Assembly (NCBI GenBank): GCA_964520785.1
Contig: CAZFQG010000232.1
Coordinates: 1 to 8,725 of the forward strand
Length of the DNA: 8,725 nt
Direction of reading: 5' to 3'
Source of the DNA: CAZFQG01 sp964520785
GTDB taxonomy: Bacteria > Planctomycetota > Planctomycetia > Pirellulales > Thermoguttaceae
The notes below the pieces were generated by a model that worked only from the letters and a program-made list of their open reading frames with translations, did no database searches and was not told the DNA's origin. The translations under genes were made by a program, and so were the position numbers. Shown here one piece after another: positions 1 to 6,804 of this stretch (its first letter is position 1; each line of letters opens with the position of its first letter).

Positions 1-1
1 G

Positions 2-430
2 ACCGGCAGGAAAATCATCGTCGACACGTACGGCGGCTGGGCGCGCCACGGCGGGGGCGCCTTCAGCGGCAAGGACCCGACGAAGGTGGACCGCAGCGCC
101 GCGTATATGGCCCGTTACGTAGCGAAGAACATCGTCGCGGCGAAGCTGGCTGACCGGTGCGAGGTGCAGTTGGCGTACGCGATCGGCGTTTCGGACCCCG
201 TGAGCGTCCTGGTCGACACGGAGGGTACCGGCAAGATTTCCGACGCCAAGCTTTGCCGACTCGTCCGTGAGAGATTCCCTCTACAACCGGCCGGCATCAT
301 CGAGTATCTTAATCTTCGCCGTCCCATCTACCAATTGACCGCCGCCGGAGGCCACTTCGGGCGCAGCGAACCGGAGTTCACTTGGGAGAAAACCGACCTC
401 GCCGAGGAATTGGCCGCTGCCGCCGGCTGA
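2..430 (+). CDS. metK: S-adenosylmethionine synthetase, C-terminal part (partial)
   Basis: This is the last 142 codons of methionine adenosyltransferase, the cytosolic enzyme that makes S-adenosylmethionine from methionine and ATP. The frame is open from base 2 and enters from outside the window, so the true start is missing. The fragment begins TGRKIIVDTYGGWARHGG and carries the family signature GGGAFSGKD (phosphate-binding loop), followed by DRSAAYMARYVAKN, the AIGVSDPVSV strand and the C-terminal GGHFGRSEPEFTWEKTD block, all in the order seen in known MetK proteins. The ending AEELAAAAG followed by TGA is a normal length for the family. It is the only plus-strand gene here and converges on the minus-strand block. 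A hairpin about 40 nt after the stop is a likely terminator. The family assignment is very secure. Confidence 0.97.
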   Translation, partial: TGRKIIVDTYGGWARHGGGAFSGKDPTKVDRSAAYMARYVAKNIVAAKLADRCEVQLAYAIGVSDPVSVLVDTEGTGKISDAKLCRLVRERFPLQPAGIIEYLNLRRPIYQLTAAGGHFGRSEPEFTWEKTDLAEELAAAAG

Positions 431-468
431 ACCGGCTTCGGGTCGATTACGCCGGCCCCGGAAAAACT

Positions 469-510
469 ACAAGCCGCGCCGGACCGTCTGGTGGCGGCAC
501 GGCTTGTTTT
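469..510. terminator. Probable bidirectional intrinsic terminator
   Basis: The arm at 469-481 (ACAAGCCGCGCCG) pairs with 495-507 (CGGCACGGCTTGT) to give a 13-bp GC-rich stem around a 13-nt loop. On the plus strand there is one C-A mismatch (477/499), and the 3' arm runs into TTGTTTTGT. On the minus strand the same position becomes a G-U wobble, and the arm is followed by AGTTTTT (revcomp of 462-468). It lies between the convergent ends of metK (430) and the dockerin/PEP-CTERM frame (596), so it could end transcription from both sides. The T tracts are short and interrupted, so the strength is uncertain. Confidence 0.6.
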
Positions 511-595
511 GTATCCCTTTCGGGTTTTCTCCGAAAACCGCGGCAAACTCAAGCGGCGAACAATGGCGTCTCGCCGCGACCTGATCTCCGGATTC

Positions 596-1249
596 TTACC
601 GGCGCCGCAATATCCCCAGCACCAACGCGCCAAGCAGAATTATGAAGCCACCCGGTTCGGGGACCGCGGCGGCCGCGGTCCGACCCCAATTCGCGCGGAC
701 GACGTCCAAATCGGTGCTACCGACGACACCATCGCCGGTGGCATCACCGTCGAGCGGTCCGCTCGCATCGGTACGTCCCCAGTTTGCACGAACGAGATCC
801 AGGTCCGCGCTGCCAACCGTCCCGTCGCCGTTGAGGTCTCCCTCGAGCGGCTGCACATCGTAGATCGCCTCGATCAGGAAGTTGTCGAAATGCAGGACGT
901 TGGAATCGGCCGTCCGGTAGAAGAGGACCATCGCCGAGTTCACCTCCAGGGCATACCTGCGGAAGGTTCCGGTGTATCCGGCGGCCTCCGTGTCCCAGAC
1001 CACGTCTCCCGTCTCCCGATCCGTGATGACGAACGAGTATGTGTTGTCCTCTTCCCCTTGCATGTGGATGAAGGCCTCGACGGTGTACCAGGTGTCGGAG
1101 ACGATGGAGTAATCGCTCAGGAACCGGTTGGCGGACCCGCCGGTGTTCTGGCCGTCGCCGATAAAGAACTTATCGCCGTTGATGCCGAACTCCATGCTCA
1201 TGAAGTTGTAGGAAGTGGCCAACCCGGCGTCTCCCAGACCGATCTGCAA
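596..1249 (-). CDS. Dockerin type I / PEP-CTERM protein, probably 5'-truncated
   Basis: The frame encodes about 217 residues. Residues 1-130 are beta-rich with the pattern FFIGDGQ, SDTWYTVEAFIH, YSFVITDRETG and LHFDNFLIEAI, which resembles the later strands of a concanavalin/LamG-like jelly roll. Two dockerin calcium loops follow: GDLNGDGTVGSADLDLVRAN (from residue 137, DNA about 776-841) and GDATGDGVVGSTDLDVVRAN (from residue 168, about 683-748). The C terminus is a PEP-CTERM tail: VPEPG at 196-200, hydrophobic FIILLGALVLGIL, then RRR (599-664). PEP-CTERM proteins are normally exported, but there is no signal peptide. The only in-frame start is a TTG at 1249, and an in-frame TGA lies just upstream. 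An out-of-frame ATG (MKSFFA) begins about 13 nt earlier. The gene follows the hydrolase stop by 15 nt and is in the same frame. It is probably a remnant or frameshifted gene; the domain calls are secure but expression is not. Confidence 0.72.
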   Translation of the reverse strand: MQIGLGDAGLATSYNFMSMEFGINGDKFFIGDGQNTGGSANRFLSDYSIVSDTWYTVEAFIHMQGEEDNTYSFVITDRETGDVVWDTEAAGYTGTFRRYALEVNSAMVLFYRTADSNVLHFDNFLIEAIYDVQPLEGDLNGDGTVGSADLDLVRANWGRTDASGPLDGDATGDGVVGSTDLDVVRANWGRTAAAAVPEPGGFIILLGALVLGILRRR

Positions 1250-1264
1250 AAAATGATTTCATAT

Positions 1265-4243
1265 CTATTGGGTCCTGACGTCAATGCGTCCATTGTATCC
1301 CGGGTCCCTCTCAAAGGAGATGCCGGTCTCATGCGAAACGAGAATCTCCACGCCTTCCTCATCGAAACGGGTCACGAGGAAATTGACCGGTTCGGACGCG
1401 GCCGCGCGGATCGGCAGCTTCTCGACGACGGCCGATTCCAACCGGCCCAATTTCAACTCGGTCCGGACGCCCTCCATGTCGGCCGTACTAAAATCGTGGT
1501 TCTCGACGAGAATTCCCCGACCGTCGCTACGAAAAACGCGGTGGAGGTGATTGTCTTTCTCCCAGCCGTATACTCCGGCCTTGCGCGTGATGATCCTTTC
1601 GACCCCCTTCATCCAGCCTCGGCCCAATTCTTCCAGGGTGAAGGGATACATGTGCCGCACGATTAGCGGCTCCTCGATGGCGTAATTCTTGTCTCCGTAG
1701 TAGAAATAGAGCGCCCCGTACTGGATCTTGTCGAGGACGTCCAGGTAGAGCGTCCGCCGGTCGTGAATCCGCATCGGATCGCCGAAAAGGGTCACGGCCG
1801 GACCGAGATAGAGGTTCGTCACCGGTTGGGCGTCTCCTCCACTGCTCTCGCACGTCGTGATATACGACTCCTCCCACAACGAACGTGGGCCCGCCAGCCC
1901 GTTCGTGATGAGCACCCCGCCTTTCGCCGCGATTTTCCCCGCCACCTTTTTGAGTACCGGTAGCGACAGATACGTGACGTTGCCGATCTTCCGCGAGACG
2001 GTCTTCGTTCTCGGATCGATTTCGACGCTGTGGCCGTCCCAAATGTCGTAGGTATAGCCTTGCGCGTAACCGCTGACGAAACCGTCGGCGTACATCCCGC
2101 CGGTCCCAATCTCGTCGAGCATGAAGTCCGTTCCTTCGAGCATCCGCTTGCCGAAAGAGTTCTCCAAGGTCGGGTAGAATATCCACCAGCGATTCCCTTG
2201 ATTGAACTTCTCTTGCGAGATGTATCGAGTGTAGTAGGCCGCGGAATCCGGCCCGTAGATAAGCTGTTTTCCGTCCGCCTTGATGACCCGCGAGTCGGGG
2301 AAGCGTTTCTCCGGCTCGTGCGTGATGAATAGGCCGTGCGCGATGTGAAACATGCACTTCAAGCCGGGGTTCAGCCGGTGCGTTTCGGCGGTCGTTTTCT
2401 TCAGCAGGGCACATTCCTTCGGATAGTCCGGGAATTCGAATCCCTCCAGCGACATGCCGGGGTCGTCCTCCGGCGACTGCAAATAGAAGAAACTGGCGTA
2501 TTTGAGCCCTTTTGCTTCGATCTCCTTCGGGTCCGGCGGGGTACGGCGATCTCCGGAATCCTCATGACCCCCGCAAACAAGGCCGAAGCCTCCTTCCACG
2601 CACCGGTTCAGCCCCTCCACGCGGCGGACGCGGTTGATGAACTCAAGATAATCGTTCTCGGCCGTGGGATAGATATCCCACTCGATGGTGTAGGATGCGC
2701 GGGCGTCGAGCCCGAAATGCTCCGTATACATCGATCCCCATTCTCCGCGCCGCGCCGATTGTTGCTGCAGCCGGTAGACGTCGTCCAGGGCGATCATCGC
2801 CAATCCGGATCGCGCCGAGGCGACGTAAATCGTGCCATTCCCGGGACCGTAGAACGACCGGGGCGCGGGAACGAGCCCGATGCGATTGTCCACGATGATT
2901 CCCAGGACGTCCTCCGTTTTATTCGTGAGCGTATCGTGTACGACGATCCCGTGTGGTTTGCGTTCGATTTTCCGGCAGAGAGAGTAGAACTTCCCTTCGG
3001 CAACAACCGTGGCGTTCTCTTGATCGGCCGCGACCTTCCACTCCGCTTCATCACCCGCGGGGTCGCCCCCGGCCAGCCGGTTTTCGCCGCCGTGGGGAAA
3101 GGAATAGGTGGACTCGACCGTATACGCATCGTCCCCCACCGTAACGAGAAGACCGCCCCCCGGCGCGATCGCCCATTCGAAGAGCGGCTCGGGCCGCTTC
3201 GGTGCAAGGGTAGGCACGACCGCGTCGCTTGCCGCAGGCAGCGGTGGCGGCTTGGGCCGGTAGTCGAACGCTTTCTTCCTTGGCACCATCGCGGTGTCTG
3301 CCAGAACCGTGGCGCGGACCGCAAGCCGGTCCGCCGCGTTCTTTGGCACCGGAAAGGACACCTCCGTGACGCCGCTTACCGAATCACCGGCGGTCATCTC
3401 ACTCGCGAATAACGGCTGCTCGTTCGCGTCGAGCAGCTCCACTTTGATTCGCGTTCCCGACTCGATGCACGGATAGGCGACCTGGGCTACGACGAGGTCT
3501 TTCGAGGGATAGGAAAAGACAGAGAGCCCCACGCCGTCGGCCAGAGCCGGATCGGTCGGTTCGAGCCCCATCTTCTCCGCCAGCCGGTTATACTCCTCGG
3601 CCACCTCCTTCGCGGAAAGGGCCCGGTTGAAAACCTTCACCTCGTCGATCAGGCCGCCGAAGTGGTATTCCGGCCCCGGTGATCCCTCCCGCGAGATCCG
3701 CCCCATCAGGAAACGCCCCGCATCTTTCGGCGCGGGGGCGTTTGACCGCTTCCTCTGACGCTCGATCCCGTTGTGGTAGATGCGCAAGAACGTCCCGTCG
3801 AATACCCCCACGACGTGTTGCCAGCGGAGTACATCGAAGGGGGTCGACACATTGTTGCCGCCGCCGGCCGTGTACCACCAGAAGCCTCCGCGATACGCGG
3901 TAACTGCGTAGGCGTCGAGCGCGCGGCCGGCAATCAACGCGTCGCGGTTGGTCAGCCCGTCCGGACGGACCCACGCCGAGACGGTCGCGCCGCCTCGGAT
4001 ATTGAGGCTTTCCCCCTGTCCGCAATCGACGTAACTGGCCCAACCGTCGAAGGAGAGGGCACCGCCGTCCCCTTCGTCCACCCACCGGGCACCGTGAATG
4101 CGGCCGTCATTCTTGTTTCCACTCGCGTCGTGCGCAAGGTCGCCATGACCCTCATTGAACCGCCAGTACCCTACAAGACCTTCCTCGGAATTCGCACTGG
4201 CTGCGATTCCGAATATGACAAGGATGGCAAAGCTGCGTCTCAT
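1265..4243 (-). CDS. Exported LamG-domain protein with putative glycoside hydrolase-like region
   Basis: A 992-residue protein. It starts with a signal peptide (MRRSFAILVIFGIAASA, likely cleaved after A17 in ASA), so it is exported. Residues about 21-215 form a LamG/concanavalin-like domain: GLVGYWRFNEGHG, DASGNKNDG, GGALSFDG, ATVSAWVRPD, WQHVVGVFDG and GGLIDEVKVFNRALS are the standard strand motifs. Residues 240-340 look like a beta-sandwich linker ending in a proline-rich stretch (PKPPPLP). The rest, roughly 350-992, has a beta-rich supersandwich-like part followed by an apparent barrel-type region with MLDEIGTGGMYADGF (708-722), YDIWDGHSVEIDP (732-744) and GGVLITNG (775-782). Acidic residues such as D710, E711, D720 and D736 are candidates for catalysis. 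This layout suggests a carbohydrate-active enzyme, but I cannot name a GH family or substrate. It starts 73 nt after the pseudopilin stop, with no clear Shine-Dalgarno, and probably shares its transcript. Confidence 0.88.
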   Translation of the reverse strand: MRRSFAILVIFGIAASANSEEGLVGYWRFNEGHGDLAHDASGNKNDGRIHGARWVDEGDGGALSFDGWASYVDCGQGESLNIRGGATVSAWVRPDGLTNRDALIAGRALDAYAVTAYRGGFWWYTAGGGNNVSTPFDVLRWQHVVGVFDGTFLRIYHNGIERQRKRSNAPAPKDAGRFLMGRISREGSPGPEYHFGGLIDEVKVFNRALSAKEVAEEYNRLAEKMGLEPTDPALADGVGLSVFSYPSKDLVVAQVAYPCIESGTRIKVELLDANEQPLFASEMTAGDSVSGVTEVSFPVPKNAADRLAVRATVLADTAMVPRKKAFDYRPKPPPLPAASDAVVPTLAPKRPEPLFEWAIAPGGGLLVTVGDDAYTVESTYSFPHGGENRLAGGDPAGDEAEWKVAADQENATVVAEGKFYSLCRKIERKPHGIVVHDTLTNKTEDVLGIIVDNRIGLVPAPRSFYGPGNGTIYVASARSGLAMIALDDVYRLQQQSARRGEWGSMYTEHFGLDARASYTIEWDIYPTAENDYLEFINRVRRVEGLNRCVEGGFGLVCGGHEDSGDRRTPPDPKEIEAKGLKYASFFYLQSPEDDPGMSLEGFEFPDYPKECALLKKTTAETHRLNPGLKCMFHIAHGLFITHEPEKRFPDSRVIKADGKQLIYGPDSAAYYTRYISQEKFNQGNRWWIFYPTLENSFGKRMLEGTDFMLDEIGTGGMYADGFVSGYAQGYTYDIWDGHSVEIDPRTKTVSRKIGNVTYLSLPVLKKVAGKIAAKGGVLITNGLAGPRSLWEESYITTCESSGGDAQPVTNLYLGPAVTLFGDPMRIHDRRTLYLDVLDKIQYGALYFYYGDKNYAIEEPLIVRHMYPFTLEELGRGWMKGVERIITRKAGVYGWEKDNHLHRVFRSDGRGILVENHDFSTADMEGVRTELKLGRLESAVVEKLPIRAAASEPVNFLVTRFDEEGVEILVSHETGISFERDPGYNGRIDVRTQ

Positions 4244-4316
4244 CGGTTAAAAAAATCCACGGGGATAGTATGGTGAGTCGGACCTCGCGGCCGCGAATTC
4301 GCAACCGACCGAGAAC

Positions 4317-4724
4317 CTAAAGGGCCGGATCGTCTCCGACCGGCGTCCCTTCCTGGGCGGTGCAAAGACGCTCGAAAAGAAGCATCCCCACGTCTTCACT
4401 GATAAACCGGACACTTCCGTCGACGAAACCGAAGTTCGCCCCGCCGGGGTGGTCGCTTCCCGGAGCCTGAAAATTGTCTCCATTGATGCCGCGCGCACTG
4501 TCCTCGCGGTTGGGGCCGGGAGAGTTGTAGCCGGTGGCGCCGTCCCACATGTTCGACGCGCCGCCGACGGCCCAGCCGTCCAAGCTTCGCTGCCGGTTCT
4601 CCGTTCCCCACATCCGTTGGACCTCTCCCGTCAGTAGCGTTTGCGACGCACCGTCCGTGCAGAAACTGATCGACCTCGGCGTGTTCGGGGCAGGAACATC
4701 CCCGCGTTTCCCTTCTGGTGCCAC
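4317..4724 (-). CDS. DUF1559 prepilin-like protein, C-terminal half (out of frame)
   Basis: This frame carries the C-terminal half of the protein whose N-terminal half lies at 4631-5332. The meaningful homology begins at about 4690, with NTPRSISFCTDGASQTLLTG, the usual 'DGTSNTLLVGE' segment of DUF1559 proteins. It continues to SDHPGGANFGFVDGSVRFIS, which matches the prepilin-associated H-X9-DG motif (H, nine residues, DG). The nominal GTG start at 4724 overlaps the other half and is probably not used; the residues before NTPRS are an out-of-frame reading of GPWWHQKGNAGMF. The frame ends at TAG (4317-4319). Adding one base in the C4 run at 4687-4690 would join the halves as GMFLPPNTPRSISF and give a protein of about 338 residues, a normal family length. 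Either the gene is broken or the sequence has an indel error. Confidence 0.85.
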   Translation of the reverse strand: MAPEGKRGDVPAPNTPRSISFCTDGASQTLLTGEVQRMWGTENRQRSLDGWAVGGASNMWDGATGYNSPGPNREDSARGINGDNFQAPGSDHPGGANFGFVDGSVRFISEDVGMLLFERLCTAQEGTPVGDDPAL

Positions 4725-5332
4725 CAGGGGCCGGTAACGGGATGCGTCGTCGCGGGCGAATTAAACAGAGAATCGGCCCCTCCCGCACATACTCCGTAGT
4801 CGCAACCGCCAGCGGTGAACTTCCGGTTCGGCGGTCCCAACGTCATATTCGTATAGGGTTCACCGCCGAGATCGCTTCGTCGACTCGGACAGTAGAAATC
4901 GGCGATATCCTGCTCCGCGACCGGGCGATTCATCCAGACATTAGCCTCGAAGTTCCATTGCTCGTAAAGACCGATCTTTTCCATGTACGGAAGTAAAAGG
5001 ACGCACCAGCTCTGGCCGAACCCCCCACCCTTCAAGGCATCGGACCACACATCCCACCAGCAACCCGGCGAGGTGTTATCGTTGGGACCCGGATTCGGCC
5101 CGGAGACGACCGCGGCCGGCGGAAACGTCGAATGGCTGCTCTCGTAGGCGTGCATCGCCGTGCCAATTTGTTTCAGATGATTCGAACACGTCATTCTCCG
5201 AGCCGCTTCCCTCGCGGCTTGAACGGCCGGAAGCAGCAGGGCAATCAGAATTCCGATGATCGCGATCACCACGAGAAGCTCCACCAAAGTAAAACCCGAC
5301 CGGCGGACGAGACGACCGCACCACAGAATCAT
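4631..5332 (-). CDS. DUF1559 prepilin-like protein, N-terminal half (frameshifted)
   Basis: A type IV pilin-like (pseudopilin) protein of the DUF1559 group, which is greatly expanded in planctomycetes. The start chosen is ATG at 5332 because a GGAG sits 8 nt upstream and the resulting leader MILWCGRLVRRSG is a proper positively charged prepilin leader. Prepilin peptidase should cut at G13/F14, leaving FTLVELLVVIAIIGILIALL with the conserved glutamate at mature position 5, followed by PAVQAAREAARR and the family motif CSNHLKQIGTAMHAYE. The middle part (SWCVLLLPYMEKIGLYEQWN, FYCPSRRSD) is also typical. Recognisable sequence stops at GMF (codon ending 4694), after which the frame becomes Arg-rich nonsense to its stop at 4631. 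It is the first gene of the probable operon with the LamG hydrolase. The role of DUF1559 proteins is not established; an envelope or secretion-linked location is inferred from the pilin signal. Confidence 0.88.
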   Translation of the reverse strand: MILWCGRLVRRSGFTLVELLVVIAIIGILIALLLPAVQAAREAARRMTCSNHLKQIGTAMHAYESSHSTFPPAAVVSGPNPGPNDNTSPGCWWDVWSDALKGGGFGQSWCVLLLPYMEKIGLYEQWNFEANVWMNRPVAEQDIADFYCPSRRSDLGGEPYTNMTLGPPNRKFTAGGCDYGVCAGGADSLFNSPATTHPVTGPWWHQKGNAGMFLPRTRRGRSVSARTVRRKRY

Positions 5333-5371
5333 TGCACTATCTCCAATAGGCATACATGAGGGTGCCGATGT

Positions 5372-5387
5372 CACGTGATATCATGTA
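5372..5387. promoter_or_regulatory. Imperfect dyad upstream of the pseudopilin gene
   Basis: The segment ACGTGATATCATGT (5373-5386) is a palindrome centred on GATATC with a single mismatched pair. It lies about 40-55 bp upstream of the pseudopilin ATG, between the candidate promoter and the start codon. It could be a second protein-binding site in the leader. A palindrome of this length can occur by chance, and there is no direct evidence for a binding protein. Confidence 0.2.
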
Positions 5388-5411
5388 ATGAAAAACCCTC
5401 AAATCTTCCTT

Positions 5412-5441
5412 TTTAAATCGCGCATTTCTCATCGCGCAATT
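5412..5441 (-). promoter_or_regulatory. Candidate promoter with tandem operator-like repeats
   Basis: The 186-nt gap between the regulator stop (5519) and the pseudopilin start (5332) is clearly more AT-rich than the genes. Reading the minus strand, it contains two direct copies of TGCGCGAT (5431-5438 and 5417-5424), 14 bp apart start to start. AraC/XylR-type proteins commonly bind tandem direct repeats. The copies overlap a weak promoter-like pair, TTGCGC (5434-5439), a 16-bp spacer and TTTAAA (5412-5417). The promoter match is poor and planctomycete promoters are not well defined, so this is a suggestion that the neighbouring XylR-like protein controls the downstream genes. Confidence 0.35.
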
Positions 5442-5518
5442 CACGACAATCGTTATTGTAGTCCGCCTGTTCAGAATTCCGCAATGATCAAAAGCGACAT
5501 TATCATTATCGATATGCG

Positions 5519-6802
5519 TCAATCCTCTACGGATGCAATCCCGTCTAGTCCATCCGGACCCCCGACGGATGGGTCTCTGGAAGGAGCGAGGACGGAGAAG
5601 GAAGTGGGCATATTCCGAGGTAGAACCGAGGGAGGACGGTGCGCCGCACGGAATTCCCCAATGGTAGCGCCGGTCTGCGATTTGAAGAACCGAAATGCGC
5701 TTTCGGCGTGGTCGAAACCGACCGCCCGGGCGAGTTCCGCGACGCTGAGATTCGTCGTCGCGATTAGTCGGGTCAGACGCTTGAGTCGAACCCTCGCGAT
5801 TTCCTCGCTGGGGCTCCGGCCCAACTCCGCGGCGAAGCGTCGTTCGAGGGTTCGTCGGGTCAATCCGACATGGGAACGGACGTCTTCCACGCGAGGATGA
5901 GAGTGGATGTTCTTCCGGATAAATCGGACCGCCCGGGTAACCACCTCGTCGTTCAGGTAGAGAATATCGGTCGATTTTCGCGCAACGACCCCCAAGGGCT
6001 CGATCCTTCGCGGGGAAAGCGAGACCGCGCGACCCGCCAACACGGAGTCAACCCACGCGGCCGCGTCGTACCCGATCCGCTGAGCGTTCGGATCGACGCT
6101 GGTCAGGGGTGTCGAGTTGAGTTCGCACAAGACTTCGTCGTTTCCCAGCCCGACGATCGCCAAGTCCTCCGGCACGGATAGCTCCAATACTCTGCACGCT
6201 TCCAATACTTCGTAAGCACGAAAATCGTTGCAGGCGAACAGTCCGACCGGCTTGGGGAGCGAAGCGATCCAGTGCGTCAAATCCGCTTCGGGACCCAATC
6301 CCAAGGTCTCCCGAAAGGTCGCGTGAATTCGCTCGGGCCGCCACCCGCACAGATACGATCGAACGGTTCGGCCCGAAATATCGACCTCCTTTGAAAACCC
6401 TCGCAGCGAATCTTCGGAATAGCGGATGCCCGGAACGCCGTAGAAGGCGAAGTGCTCCAATCCGCATTCGATCAGATGGTCCGCGGCCATCTTGCCGGCG
6501 GCCTCTCCGTCGAACGTGACGCACGCGATGCCGTCATAGACGTCCAGCCCGGCGACGTCCACGACCGGCATGTCCAGCCGGCGAAACGGTTCGCACAATT
6601 CCTCGCCGTCAATCCGCACGACCGCGGCGTCCCACGGTTCCGTCGTCAACCACGGCGGCAATTGCCCCTCGACCGGCTCGTCCTGATGCGCGAAATGCCA
6701 CGGACCGTGCGACTGGGCGTACCGGGCGATGCCGTAAAGCACATGCCGGCGATAGCGCCGATACGAACCGACCAATAACGCGATGCGCGGCGTGGGTCTC
6801 AC
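5519..6802 (-). CDS. XylR-like transcriptional regulator (sugar-binding domain plus AraC-type HTH)
   Basis: A 427-residue cytosolic regulator. Residues about 5-275 are a LacI/periplasmic-binding-like sensor: RIALLVGSYRRYRRHVLYGIARYA, VTFDGEAAGKMAADHL, LFACNDFRAYEVLEACR, DLAIVGLGNDEVLCELNSTPLTSVD and RIGYDAA are characteristic. Residues about 285-388 are a double helix-turn-helix of AraC type, first RVEDVRSHVGLTRRTLERRF and second SVAELARAVGFDHAESAFRF, then KSQTGATIGEFR. This is the domain order of E. coli XylR (392 residues); the extra length is a 35-40 residue low-complexity C-terminal tail. Such proteins bind a sugar in the N-terminal lobe and activate nearby genes. The ligand is unknown, and xylose should not be assumed. 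The start is GTG at 6802, the only suitable one because an in-frame TGA lies just upstream. It begins 2 nt after the beta-helix gene stop, so the two may be translationally coupled. Likely targets are the pseudopilin and hydrolase genes downstream. Confidence 0.93.
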   Translation of the reverse strand: MRPTPRIALLVGSYRRYRRHVLYGIARYAQSHGPWHFAHQDEPVEGQLPPWLTTEPWDAAVVRIDGEELCEPFRRLDMPVVDVAGLDVYDGIACVTFDGEAAGKMAADHLIECGLEHFAFYGVPGIRYSEDSLRGFSKEVDISGRTVRSYLCGWRPERIHATFRETLGLGPEADLTHWIASLPKPVGLFACNDFRAYEVLEACRVLELSVPEDLAIVGLGNDEVLCELNSTPLTSVDPNAQRIGYDAAAWVDSVLAGRAVSLSPRRIEPLGVVARKSTDILYLNDEVVTRAVRFIRKNIHSHPRVEDVRSHVGLTRRTLERRFAAELGRSPSEEIARVRLKRLTRLIATTNLSVAELARAVGFDHAESAFRFFKSQTGATIGEFRAAHRPPSVLPRNMPTSFSVLAPSRDPSVGGPDGLDGIASVED

Positions 6803-6804
6803 TG

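Noticed and set aside
522..540. Hairpin GGTTTTC-TCC-GAAAACC downstream of the PEP-CTERM frame
   Set aside because: The 7-bp stem is AT-rich with no T tract after it on either strand; the hairpin at 469-510 is the better terminator.
491..1666. Long plus-strand open frame (391 codons)
   Set aside because: It lies antisense to the dockerin/PEP-CTERM frame and the end of the hydrolase gene, both with clear domains. Its translation has no recognisable motif; it is a GC-rich shadow.
2336..3412. Plus-strand open frame of 358 codons
   Set aside because: It is antisense to the body of the LamG hydrolase, is Arg/Val-rich and has no domain signs.
4285..4296. Perfect 12-bp palindrome TCGCGGCCGCGA between pseudopilin and hydrolase genes
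   Set aside because: It has no loop or T tract for a terminator, and such palindromes are common by chance in GC-rich DNA.
5337..5522. Minus-strand 61-codon open frame in the regulator-pseudopilin gap
   Set aside because: It has no recognisable features, lies in the AT-rich control region and overlaps the pseudopilin start; it is more likely non-coding.
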